This document shows, one piece after another, positions 1 through 6,360 of a stretch of DNA of 6,958 nucleotides. The notes beneath the pieces were generated by a model. It had not been told where the DNA came from and searched no databases. It saw only the letters and a program-made list of their open reading frames with translations. Within the stretch, counting starts at the first letter, position 1; each line of letters starts with the position of its first letter. Source of the DNA: Pseudomonadota bacterium (GTDB lineage Bacteria; Pseudomonadota; Alphaproteobacteria; Rhizobiales; Xanthobacteraceae); contig JAEYAU010000227.1 of assembly GCA_023404705.1 (NCBI GenBank), positions 1-6,958 of the forward strand, written 5' to 3'. The position numbers and the translations under genes are program-made.

Positions 1-1
1 G

Positions 2-589
2 CTCGAGCTCGCGGGCCTGCGCGACCGCCGCACCTCGCTCGACCGCGTGCGGCGCGATCCCGAGCCGCTCCTCGCTCCGGTCGACGGCATCATCGCGGAC
101 GGCGCGCCGATCGCGGGGCAGATCGCGCAGACCAATGCGGTCGTCTTCCACATCATCGATCCGACGCGCCTCTGGGTGGAGGCGCTGAGCTACGAGGCGC
201 TGCCGAACCTGCAGCGCGGCACGACGCGCGTCGGCGACCGCGAGCTCGCGCTCGCGTTCCGCGGCTCGGGCTTTGCCGACCGCAACCAGTCGATCCCGAT
301 CCATTTCGCGATCACGGGCGACACCAGCGGCGTGCGCGTCGGCCAGTTCGTCACCGTGCTGGCCGAGACGGCGGAGGAGCAGCGCGGCGTCGCCGTGCCG
401 CGCGCCAGCGTGCTGCGCAACGGTGCCGGCCAGGACCTGGTCTTCGACCATGTCGCGGCTGAGCGCTTCGAGCGGCGGCCCGTACGGGTCGAGCCGCTGG
501 ACGGCCAGCGCGTGCTGATCCTGCAAGGGCTGCCCGCCGGCGCACGGGTCGTCGTGCAGGGCGCCGAGCTGATCGATCACATTCGCTGA
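2..589 (+). CDS. RND efflux periplasmic adaptor subunit (membrane fusion protein), C-terminal part
   Basis: The reading frame is open from base 2 to a TGA at 587-589, so the true start lies outside the window; a GTG at 47 is in frame but has no ribosome site and would begin inside a domain. About 195 residues are visible. They begin in what looks like the end of the helical hairpin (charged LRDRRTSLDRVRR), then the second half of the lipoyl-like domain (LLAPVDGIIADG, then FHIIDPTRLWVEA), a beta-barrel section ending near VRVGQFVTVLAET, and a membrane-proximal domain starting VAVPRASVLRNG and ending GARVVVQGAELIDHIR. This order is typical of HlyD/CusB-type adaptors, which link an inner-membrane RND pump to an outer-membrane channel in the periplasm. 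The pump gene follows 11 bp later, which supports the call. The metal-binding N-terminus, if any, is not visible, so the substrate cannot be read from this fragment. Confidence 0.88.
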   Translation, partial: LELAGLRDRRTSLDRVRRDPEPLLAPVDGIIADGAPIAGQIAQTNAVVFHIIDPTRLWVEALSYEALPNLQRGTTRVGDRELALAFRGSGFADRNQSIPIHFAITGDTSGVRVGQFVTVLAETAEEQRGVAVPRASVLRNGAGQDLVFDHVAAERFERRPVRVEPLDGQRVLILQGLPAGARVVVQGAELIDHIR

Positions 590-600
590 AGGGGCGTCCG

Positions 601-3600
601 ATGTTCCGTTTCCTGGTCACGCAATCGCTGCGCAACCGCCTGCTCGTGATCGCGGCCGCGCTGGCGCTCGTCGGCTACGGCCTGTTCACCACGGCGCGCC
701 TGCCGGTCGACGTCTTCCCCGACCTGAACAAGCCGACCGTCACGATCATGACCGAGGCCGAGGGCCTCGCGCCGCCCGAGGTCGAGCAGCTCGTCACCTT
801 CCCGATCGAGACGCAGATGAACGGCGTCGCCGGCGTCACCCGCGTGCGTTCGGTCTCCGGCGTCGGGCTTTCGATCGTCTATGTCGAGTTCGACTGGGGC
901 ACCGACATCTACCGCAATCGCCAGCAGATCGCGGAGCGGCTCGCCCTCACCCGTGACCAGCTTCCGCCCAACACCGTGCCGCAGATGGGGCCGGTCAGCT
1001 CGATCATGGGCCAGATCCTGCTGATCGCGGTCACCGGCCCCGACGCCTCACCCATGGAGGTGCGCGAGGCTGCCGACTTCATCCTGCGGCCGCGCCTGCT
1101 GACGATCCCCGGCGTCGCCCAGGTGATCCCCATGGGCGGCGAGGTCCGCCAGTATCGCGTCGCCCCCAACCCGCCGGCCCTGCGCGCCTTCGGCATCGGC
1201 TACGAGCAGGTCGAGAAGGCGCTCGCGCAGTTCGGCAGCAATGCGGGCGGCGGCTTTACCGACCAGAACGCGCGCGAATATCTGATCCGCAACATCGGCC
1301 GCACTACCAGCCTCGACGACCTCCGCAACATGGTGGTGGCGCGCCAGAACGGCGCGCCGGTCTATCTCTGGCAGGTCGCGAGCGTCGAGTTCGCACCGCG
1401 CGTGAAGCGCGGCGATGCCGGCTATATGGGCGCATCCGCCGTCATGGTCTCGGTCGAGAAGCAGCCCCATGTGGATACGGTCCGCCTCACGCGCGAGATC
1501 GAGCAGGCGCTGCGCGAGATCGCCACGTCGCTGCCGAAGGGCGTCAAGGCCGATCAGATCCTGTTCCGCCAGTCGAGCTTCATCGAGACCTCGATCCGCA
1601 ACGTCGAACGCGTGCTCCTGGAAGCCGCGCTGGTCGTCGCCGTGGTGCTGTTCGCGTTCCTGCTCAACTGGCGCACCACCGCGATATCGCTCACCGCGAT
1701 CCCGGTCTCCATCCTCACCACGGCCGTCGTGTTCCACCTGCTCGGCCTGTCCATCAACACCATGACGCTCGGCGGCATTGCCATCGCGATTGGCGAATTG
1801 GTGGACGACGCGGTCGTCGACGTCGAGAACATCTTTCGCCGCCTGCGCGAGAACCGCGAGGCCGAGCATCCGCGCTCCACTTTCGACGTGATCGTCGCAG
1901 CCTCGCAGGAGGTGCGCTCCGGCATCGTTTACGCGACCATGATCATCGTTCTGGTCTTCGTGCCGCTGTTCGCGCTCTCCGGCATCGAGGGCCGGCTGTT
2001 CGCGCCGCTCGGCGAAGCCTACATCATCTCGATCCTGGCGAGCCTCCTGGTCTCCATCACGCTGACGCCCGTGATGGCGTGGTACATGCTGCCGCACCTC
2101 AAGCGGCTGCAGCACGGCGACAGCGCGCTCGTGCGCGTGCTCAAGCGGTGGAACGCGGCGGCGCTTCGCCGGGCGTTTCGCCGCCCGCGCGCGCTGTTCG
2201 CCGGCACAGCTGTTCTCGTGATGATCGCAGGCGTGGGCGCGTTTCTGCTGCCGCGCGCCTTCCTGCCGCCGTTCAACGAAGGCACTTTCACGATCAACCT
2301 GCTGTTCAACCCCGGCATCTCGCTCACTGAGTCGCATCGCGTCGGCCTCATTGCCGAGAAGCTGATTCTCGAGGTGCCGGAGGTGAAGGCGGTCGGCCGC
2401 CGCACCGGACGCGCCGAGCTCGACGAGCACGCCGAGGGCGTGCACTCCTCCGAGATCGAGGTGGACCTGAAGCCGGGCGGCCGGCCGAAGACCGAGATCG
2501 TGGAAGATCTGCGCGCCCGCCTCGCCGTGCTGCCGGTGGCGATCAATGTCGGTCAGCCGATTTCGCATCGCCTCGACCACATGCTCTCCGGCGTGCGCGC
2601 GCAGATCGCGCTCAAAGTCTTCGGCGACGACCTCGACGGGCTGCGCAGCACCGCCGAAGGACTCCGCGATCGGCTCGCGGGCATTCCGGGGCTCGCCGAC
2701 CTGCAAGTCGAAAAGCAGGTGCTCATCCCGCAGCTCGAGATCCGGGTCGACTATCGCCGCGCTGCGCTCTACGGCGTGCAGCCCGCCGCCGTGGTCGATC
2801 AGATCAGCCGCCTCTCCAACGGGCGCGTGATCTCGCGCGTCGTCGATGGCTATCGGCGCTTCGACGTGACCATGAGGCTGCCCGAACGGCTGCGGACCAC
2901 GCAGAAGCTCGGCGACCTGCTGATCGAGACGCCGACCGGCTGGATCCCGGCGCGTCAGATTGCCGACATCCGCGAGACCGACGGACCGAACCAGATCCTG
3001 CGCGAGAACGGCCGTCGCCGCGTGGTGGTGCTGGCCAACACGGACGGCCGGGCCGACATGGCCAAGGTGGTCGCCGCGATCCGCCAGGAGCTCGCCACCG
3101 CGCCGCTGCCGGCCGGCTTCTTCACGCGCCTCGAAGGCACCTTCCAGGCGCAGGAAGAGGCGAGCCGCATGATCGGCGCGCTGTCGATCCTCTCGCTGAC
3201 CATGATCTTCGCCATTCTCTACTCGCGCTACCGCTCCACCGCGCTGGCGCTGATCATCATGGGCAACATCCCGCTCGCGCTGATCGGCTCCGTCGCGGCG
3301 CTCTGGATCGCGGACCAGCCGCTCTCGGTCGCCTCGATGATCGGCTTCATCACGCTCGCCGGCATCGCGGCCCGCAACGGCATCCTGAAGATCAGCCACT
3401 ACGTGAACCTCGCCCTGTTCGAAAACATGCGGTTCGGGCACGAGCTCGTCCTGCGCGGCAGCCTCGACCGCCTCACGCCGGTGCTGATGACCGCGCTCTC
3501 GGCCGGACTCGCGCTCCTCCCGCTGCTGATCGATCCGGCCGCGCCCGGCAAGGAGATTCTGCATCCGGTCGCCGTCACGATCTTCGGCGGACTGATCAGC

Positions 3601-3726
3601 GCGACCCTGCTCGACGCGCTGCTCACCCCGCTCCTGTTCCTGCGCTTCGGCGAAGCGCCGCTCCGGCGGCTCCTCGCCGCGCGTCAGCAAACCGTCACCC
3701 CCTCGCAACCCGCAGAAGCCTTCTGA
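601..3726 (+). CDS. Heavy-metal efflux RND transporter permease, CusA/CzcA family
   Basis: This 1041-residue protein is an inner-membrane proton-driven pump, full length for the family. A first membrane helix (about 10-32) is followed by a periplasmic porter section, helices 2-6 (about 339-497), helix 7 (about 530-550), a second periplasmic section, and helices 8-12 (from about 857). Helix 4 carries AIGELVDDAVVDVEN (396-410). D402 matches the essential proton-relay Asp of this family (D405 in CusA, D408 in CzcA) and E409 matches CzcA E415. Position 396 is Ala, as in CusA, not the extra Asp of the CzcA DFG motif. Aligned from memory to E. coli CusA, the three metal-binding methionines M573, M623 and M672 fall at N566, S616 and H660 (M661 adjacent), so the CusA copper site is not conserved. 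The ATG at 601 is preceded by AAGGGG overlapping the adaptor stop, implying coupled translation. Family is firm; metal specificity is open. Confidence 0.95.
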   Translation: MFRFLVTQSLRNRLLVIAAALALVGYGLFTTARLPVDVFPDLNKPTVTIMTEAEGLAPPEVEQLVTFPIETQMNGVAGVTRVRSVSGVGLSIVYVEFDWGTDIYRNRQQIAERLALTRDQLPPNTVPQMGPVSSIMGQILLIAVTGPDASPMEVREAADFILRPRLLTIPGVAQVIPMGGEVRQYRVAPNPPALRAFGIGYEQVEKALAQFGSNAGGGFTDQNAREYLIRNIGRTTSLDDLRNMVVARQNGAPVYLWQVASVEFAPRVKRGDAGYMGASAVMVSVEKQPHVDTVRLTREIEQALREIATSLPKGVKADQILFRQSSFIETSIRNVERVLLEAALVVAVVLFAFLLNWRTTAISLTAIPVSILTTAVVFHLLGLSINTMTLGGIAIAIGELVDDAVVDVENIFRRLRENREAEHPRSTFDVIVAASQEVRSGIVYATMIIVLVFVPLFALSGIEGRLFAPLGEAYIISILASLLVSITLTPVMAWYMLPHLKRLQHGDSALVRVLKRWNAAALRRAFRRPRALFAGTAVLVMIAGVGAFLLPRAFLPPFNEGTFTINLLFNPGISLTESHRVGLIAEKLILEVPEVKAVGRRTGRAELDEHAEGVHSSEIEVDLKPGGRPKTEIVEDLRARLAVLPVAINVGQPISHRLDHMLSGVRAQIALKVFGDDLDGLRSTAEGLRDRLAGIPGLADLQVEKQVLIPQLEIRVDYRRAALYGVQPAAVVDQISRLSNGRVISRVVDGYRRFDVTMRLPERLRTTQKLGDLLIETPTGWIPARQIADIRETDGPNQILRENGRRRVVVLANTDGRADMAKVVAAIRQELATAPLPAGFFTRLEGTFQAQEEASRMIGALSILSLTMIFAILYSRYRSTALALIIMGNIPLALIGSVAALWIADQPLSVASMIGFITLAGIAARNGILKISHYVNLALFENMRFGHELVLRGSLDRLTPVLMTALSAGLALLPLLIDPAAPGKEILHPVAVTIFGGLISATLLDALLTPLLFLRFGEAPLRRLLAARQQTVTPSQPAEAF

Positions 3727-3744
3727 CCCATCAAGGAGAGAACC

Positions 3745-4119
3745 ATGACTTCGAGATCGACCCTGGCCCTTGCCCTGCTGCTCGCTGCCGCGACCGGCAC
3801 GGCCTTCGCTCACGCGCCTAAGAAGGGCGTCAATGGCGGCCCGCAGTCGGACGCCGGAAGCTTCCACGTGGAGGTCGTCCCGCAAGGCAAGAGCGTGCAG
3901 GTGTTCCTGCGCGATCACGGGGACAAGGCCGTGAAGACCGATGGCTACAAGGGCGTCGCGATCTTCACCGTGGACGGAAAGGCACAGCGCATCCCGCTCG
4001 CGCCCGCGGGCGAGAACACGCTCAACGGCACCGCCGAGGCGACGCTTCCCGATGAGCCGAAAGGCGCGGTGCAGATCACCACGCCGACCGGCAGCACCGT
4101 GCAAGCGAAGTTCAACTGA
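3745..4119 (+). CDS. Small exported protein of the metal-efflux operon, function unknown
   Basis: This 124-residue protein has a clear Sec signal peptide: a short basic start, a hydrophobic core LALALLLAAA, and a cleavage site TAFA before H23. The mature protein of about 102 residues would start His-Ala-Pro-Lys-Lys. It looks beta-rich and soluble, with His residues at 41 (SFHVEVV) and 58 (RDHGDK), and no Cys or Met after the leader. AAGGAG at 3733-3738, six bases before the ATG, supports the start. It lies 18 bp after the pump gene, so it is almost surely co-transcribed. Small exported proteins with a similar pattern (a DAG..HVE.V stretch, a strand, then a DH.GK turn) accompany metal RND pumps in other proteobacteria; this is recalled, not searched. 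A periplasmic metal-binding or accessory role is inferred. It is not recognisably CopC by sequence, though an N-terminal His on a small beta protein recalls CopC. Confidence 0.85.
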   Translation: MTSRSTLALALLLAAATGTAFAHAPKKGVNGGPQSDAGSFHVEVVPQGKSVQVFLRDHGDKAVKTDGYKGVAIFTVDGKAQRIPLAPAGENTLNGTAEATLPDEPKGAVQITTPTGSTVQAKFN

Positions 4120-4139
4120 GGCGAGCGCCGGAGGCTCTC

Positions 4140-4598
4140 ATGCGCAAGACAGCTCTCGCGCTGCTCGCCGCGTGCGGCGTCTTCCAGGTCGGCAAGGGCC
4201 TCTGGTTCATCGTCGTCCGTCCACCCATGCTGCCCGAGGACGAGGCGCTCACCGGTGCCCGTCTCGACGCCCTCACCCGCACGGCTCCGGGCCTGCCGCT
4301 CTGGCTCGACCGGGTCTTCACCGTGCTCGGCGGCCACATCTTGGCGACGGGCCTGCTGGCCTTGCTCGCCGTCTACCTGCTGCGCAACCGGACGATCGAC
4401 CGGGCGGCATTGATCCTCCTCGGCGCAGCCGGGGCAATGTCTGTCGTCCTGATGAGCGGCGTCAACTTCGCCATCCACTCGGATTACCGCTGGCTGCTGC
4501 TGCTGCCGGCGCTCGTCTGGATCATCGCAGTTCTGCTCCTCGCCCGGTCGGCTCTGTCGCGGACGGAAGCACCTGTTCACACGGCACCGGAGACCTGA
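4140..4598 (+). CDS. Four-helix integral membrane protein, function unknown
   Basis: The 152-residue product has four predicted membrane helices at about 5-27, 59-81, 89-111 and 118-137. A polar loop of about 30 residues (28-58) rich in Pro, Asp, Glu and Thr lies between helices 1 and 2, and the tail is short and polar. GGAGG at 4130-4134, five bases before the ATG, fixes the start. The gene follows its neighbour by 20 bp and precedes the DUF305 gene by 28 bp, so it belongs to the operon. I do not recognise the family. No Cys or His cluster marks a metal site; single His residues occur at 66, 113 and 147, and Met residues at 30, 100 and 105 lie in or near helices. It could be an accessory membrane partner of the efflux system, but that rests only on position. 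Confidence 0.82.
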   Translation: MRKTALALLAACGVFQVGKGLWFIVVRPPMLPEDEALTGARLDALTRTAPGLPLWLDRVFTVLGGHILATGLLALLAVYLLRNRTIDRAALILLGAAGAMSVVLMSGVNFAIHSDYRWLLLLPALVWIIAVLLLARSALSRTEAPVHTAPET

Positions 4599-4626
4599 CG
4601 TCTCCAATCACTGAAGGATCACGACC

Positions 4627-5310
4627 ATGAAGACGTCCTTGCTCGTCACCACCGCTCTGCTGCTCGCGCTCGCGCCGGCTTACGCGCAGAGCCAACCAGA
4701 CCATCAGCAGCACCATCCGGGAGGAACGGCTCCGCAGGCCGCTCCTTCTCCTCAACCCGCGCAGCCGCCGGGCCAGAGCTCCGGGCAGATGGGTCAGATG
4801 ATGCAGATGATGCAGAACATGCCCGAGCAATGCCGAGCCATGATGCAGAACATGCCGCAGAACTGCATGCAGATGATGCAAGGCATGATGGGACAACGCA
4901 TCGGCGGCATGGGGCAGGGCGGCATGGGTCAAGGAGGCATGGGTCAGGGAGGCATGGGCCAGGGAGGCATGGGCCAAGGAGGCATGGGCCAAGGAGGCAT
5001 GGGTCCGGGGATGATGAACCAGGGAGGCGCCGCCGGCGCGCAGCAGCCCACCTCCCCCGCCACCAAGGCCTATCTCGAGTCCGCCGAGAAGATGCATGGC
5101 CCCATGATGGACGGGCTCCAGGCGGCAGACCCCGACGTCGCATTCGTGCGCGGCATGATCGCGCATCACCAGGGCGCGATCGACATGGCCAGGGTGCGCC
5201 TGCAGTTCGGCAAGGACGAGCAGACGCGGAAATGGGCCGACGACGTGATCCGCGAGCAACAGCGCGAGATCACCGAGATGGAAAGCTGGCTGCAGCAGAA
5301 GTCGCGTTGA
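4627..5310 (+). CDS. Exported DUF305 protein with Met/Cys-rich and GGMGQ-repeat sections
   Basis: The 227-residue protein has a Sec signal peptide (about 1-20, ending PAYA before Q21). After it come: a His-containing linker (H26, H29, H30) and a Pro/Gln stretch; a Met-rich section at 54-90 with Cys69 and Cys80; seven five-residue GGMGQ-type repeats at 93-127; and a C-terminal DUF305 domain at about 148-225 with the hallmark MIAHHQGAIDMA (177-188). DUF305 proteins are periplasmic or extracellular helical proteins; the Synechocystis member CopM binds copper. Close MxxM and MM spacings together with the HH..D pattern suggest binding of Cu(I) or Ag(I), delivering metal to the pump or storing it; this is inference. 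GAAGGA at 4613-4618, eight bases before the ATG, supports the start. The long low-complexity section is unusual compared with the plain DUF305 neighbour at 5706-6194. Confidence 0.92.
   Translation: MKTSLLVTTALLLALAPAYAQSQPDHQQHHPGGTAPQAAPSPQPAQPPGQSSGQMGQMMQMMQNMPEQCRAMMQNMPQNCMQMMQGMMGQRIGGMGQGGMGQGGMGQGGMGQGGMGQGGMGQGGMGPGMMNQGGAAGAQQPTSPATKAYLESAEKMHGPMMDGLQAADPDVAFVRGMIAHHQGAIDMARVRLQFGKDEQTRKWADDVIREQQREITEMESWLQQKSR
4807..4872 (+). repeat. Two 33-bp in-frame repeats encoding MMQNMPxxCxx
   Basis: Residues 61-71 and 72-82 of the DUF305 protein are two copies of an 11-residue unit, MMQNMPEQCRA and MMQNMPQNCMQ. A partial third copy, MMQGMMGQ, begins at residue 83. Each full unit holds three Met and one Cys in the same positions, as expected for a duplicated soft-metal binding motif. 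The first 16 bases of the two copies are identical, while the ends have diverged. Confidence 0.85.
4903..5007 (+). repeat. Seven tandem 15-bp repeats encoding GGMGQ (last GGMGP)
   Basis: Seven back-to-back 15-bp units encode residues 93-127 of the DUF305 protein, each reading Gly-Gly-Met-Gly-Gln except the last, which ends in Pro. Units differ only at third codon positions (GGC/GGA, GGG/GGT/GGC, CAG/CAA) apart from the final Gln-to-Pro change. Units 5 and 6 (4963-4977 and 4978-4992) are identical, which suggests recent slippage or unequal exchange. The 15-bp period keeps the frame, so copy number can vary without breaking the gene. The product is a flexible Gly/Met chain with a Met every five residues. 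Confidence 0.95.
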
Positions 5311-5321
5311 TGCATCCCGTC

Positions 5322-5357
5322 CGACAGCGCGTCATGCTCCGGCATGACGCGTCGTCG
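5322..5357. other. Strong intergenic hairpin with C(UCCG)G tetraloop
   Basis: Bases 5322-5337 pair with 5342-5357 around a four-base loop. The inner ten pairs (5328-5337 with 5342-5351) are perfect; then comes one G-U pair (5327/5352), one mismatch (5326/5353), and four more pairs. In RNA the loop is UCCG closed by C-G, which fits the very stable UNCG tetraloop class. It lies in the 70-bp gap between the DUF305 gene and the 104-residue membrane protein gene. No T-run follows, so it is not a standard intrinsic terminator. It may protect the upstream mRNA, reduce expression of the last gene, or be a dispersed REP-like palindrome. Confidence 0.8.
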
Positions 5358-5369
5358 ACAGCTTGAACC

Positions 5370-5374
5370 GGAGG
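5370..5374 (+). promoter_or_regulatory. Ribosome binding site deciding the start at 5381
   Basis: GGAGG at 5370-5374 lies six bases before the ATG at 5381. The frame is also open to a TTG at 5363, but using that codon would place this ribosome site inside the gene, so 5381 is preferred. Confidence 0.85.
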
Positions 5375-5380
5375 TGGGGC

Positions 5381-5695
5381 ATGAGCACGAGACGGGACGT
5401 GATTGCTGAAAGCACCGCCCGCCTGCGCTTCGCGGAACTGACGTCGGCCACCGGCGCGCTCGTGCTCGGCATCGGACTCGGCGCCTTGCTTCCCGCATCG
5501 GTGAGCGCACTCGCGATTCCGGTGCTCGCGCTCGGCGCCGTGATGCATGCCTGGGGCATGTACGACAAGCACCGGATCGAGCAGGCGGCGGACGCGCCGG
5601 AACCGCTCTGGCACCGGCTCACCTACTGGCTCTGCTGGCTTCTGCTCGCCGCAGGCGCGCTCGCGGTCCTGGCGCGCGTCACGGGCCTGGTGTGA
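5381..5695 (+). CDS. Small membrane protein with three predicted helices, function unknown
   Basis: The product has 104 residues: a charged N-terminus (MSTRRDVIAESTARLRFAEL) likely in the cytoplasm, then predicted helices at about 20-38, 42-61 and 79-100. A short polar loop between helices 2 and 3 contains YDKHRIEQAADAPEP. His56, Met55 and Met60 sit near the end of helix 2 and Cys85 lies in helix 3, so a metal site cannot be excluded, but no known motif is seen. It is separated from the preceding DUF305 gene by 70 bp containing a hairpin, and faces the next gene convergently only 10 bp away. It is probably the last operon gene, perhaps at a different level from the others because of the hairpin. 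I do not recognise the family. Confidence 0.78.
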   Translation: MSTRRDVIAESTARLRFAELTSATGALVLGIGLGALLPASVSALAIPVLALGAVMHAWGMYDKHRIEQAADAPEPLWHRLTYWLCWLLLAAGALAVLARVTGLV

Positions 5696-5705
5696 CGCTG
5701 GAGCG

Positions 5706-6194
5706 CTACTTCGCCCCCGAGCCGGTGGTCTGCTTCGTCTCCGGTGCGGCGTGCTTCTCGGCCCAGGCCGCGAGCTTCCTGATCTCCTGCTCCTGCATCC
5801 GGATGGTCTCTTCCGCCATCTTGCGCGACTCCGGGTCGCTCGCCTCGAGCAGGCCGGCGCGCGCCATGTCGATCGCGCCCTGATGGTGCGGGATCATGGC
5901 GCAGATCCAGGCGACGTCCGCATCCTTCGCCATCATTCCCTGCATCATCGGCCCGTTCATCGCCATCATCGCGGCATGCAGGCCTTTCTGCGTCTGCGTC
6001 ATTTGTTTCTCCATGCCGGACGGCACGGCTTGCGTCATCTGCGCGCGCATCTGCTGCATCATCTCGCCGTGGCCGCTCGCCTGCGCCGCGGCCAGACAGG
6101 CCTTCGGCAGGTTCACGGCCGATTGCTGCGTGGCGTTCTGGGCGAATACAGCCGTGGCTGACAGAAGAAGGGCGAGGACGGCTAAGCGGAACAT
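5706..6194 (-). CDS. Exported DUF305 protein, Met-rich
   Basis: This 162-residue protein reads on the - strand from an ATG whose complement is at 6192-6194 to a TAG at 5706-5708. It has a Sec signal peptide (hydrophobic core LAVLALLLSATAV, cleavage FAQ near residue 19). The mature protein has single Cys residues at 33 and 98, a Met-rich helical section (about 45-88, with EMMQQM, AAMMAMNGPMMQGMM), and the DUF305 hallmark MIPHHQGAIDMA at 100-111. An ungapped alignment of residues 71-148 with 148-225 of the other DUF305 protein here gives 34 identities in 78 (counted by eye), so they are paralogues. A periplasmic copper-binding or metal-buffering role is likely from the family (CopM in Synechocystis) and the context, but is not proven. 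The frame stays open far upstream, to 6857, but that part overlaps the amidase gene and has no signal sequence. Confidence 0.92.
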   Translation of the reverse strand: MFRLAVLALLLSATAVFAQNATQQSAVNLPKACLAAAQASGHGEMMQQMRAQMTQAVPSGMEKQMTQTQKGLHAAMMAMNGPMMQGMMAKDADVAWICAMIPHHQGAIDMARAGLLEASDPESRKMAEETIRMQEQEIRKLAAWAEKHAAPETKQTTGSGAK

Positions 6195-6360
6195 GGCGGG
6201 CTCCTGGAAGCTGATGCGGCGGCAGGAGGTCAACGTGCCGGTTCCGGCTTGGTTCACCGGGTTGATCCCGCGCCGCGCGACATTGTTGCGGTGCATCCGC
6301 CATTGAACGCGGCCCGCAATGGGCGCACTGTTCGCAATCCTCGAGCCCCCGGAGGCGATC
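6195..6360. promoter_or_regulatory. Divergent intergenic region between DUF305 and amidase genes
   Basis: This 166-bp gap must hold promoters for two genes reading outward. On the - strand a TTGACC lies close to the DUF305 start, but no fitting -10 box stands at the right distance. I see no CueR-like operator or other clear regulator site. The region is included because of gene layout, not because a promoter was identified. Confidence 0.4.
6201..6205 (-). promoter_or_regulatory. Ribosome binding site deciding the start at 6194
   Basis: On the - strand AGGAG lies six bases before the ATG at 6194, directly in front of a typical signal peptide. This selects the 162-residue form over a much longer open frame reaching back to 6857. 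Confidence 0.85.

Noticed and set aside
1048..4104. Antisense open frame of 1018 codons on the - strand
   Set aside because: It is a shadow of the RND and following gene caused by high GC at third positions. The product is rich in Arg, Glu, Asp, Gln and His, has no recognisable domain, and crosses the boundary between two well-supported genes.
4903..5007. CRISPR-like array
   Set aside because: The units are 15 bp, directly adjacent with no spacers, and in frame with a coding gene; this is a protein-coding tandem repeat.
4522..5259. - strand frame encoding HASLA-type repeats
   Set aside because: The repeats are only the antisense reading of the GGMGQ units; the + strand has the signal peptide, ribosome site and DUF305 domain.
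5322..5357. Intrinsic terminator
   Set aside because: The stem is strong but is followed by GTCGACAGC-type mixed sequence and not by a T-run, so it is reported only as a hairpin.
6195..6300. GGAAC..CGTT stress-sigma type promoter before the second DUF305 gene
   Set aside because: The two boxes are only about five bases apart on the - strand, far from the 16-17 needed.
6298..6325. Inverted repeat cgccattg / caatgggcg in the divergent gap
   Set aside because: The arms need a one-base bulge and are short with an 11-base loop, which is expected by chance in GC-rich DNA; no regulator site is recognised.
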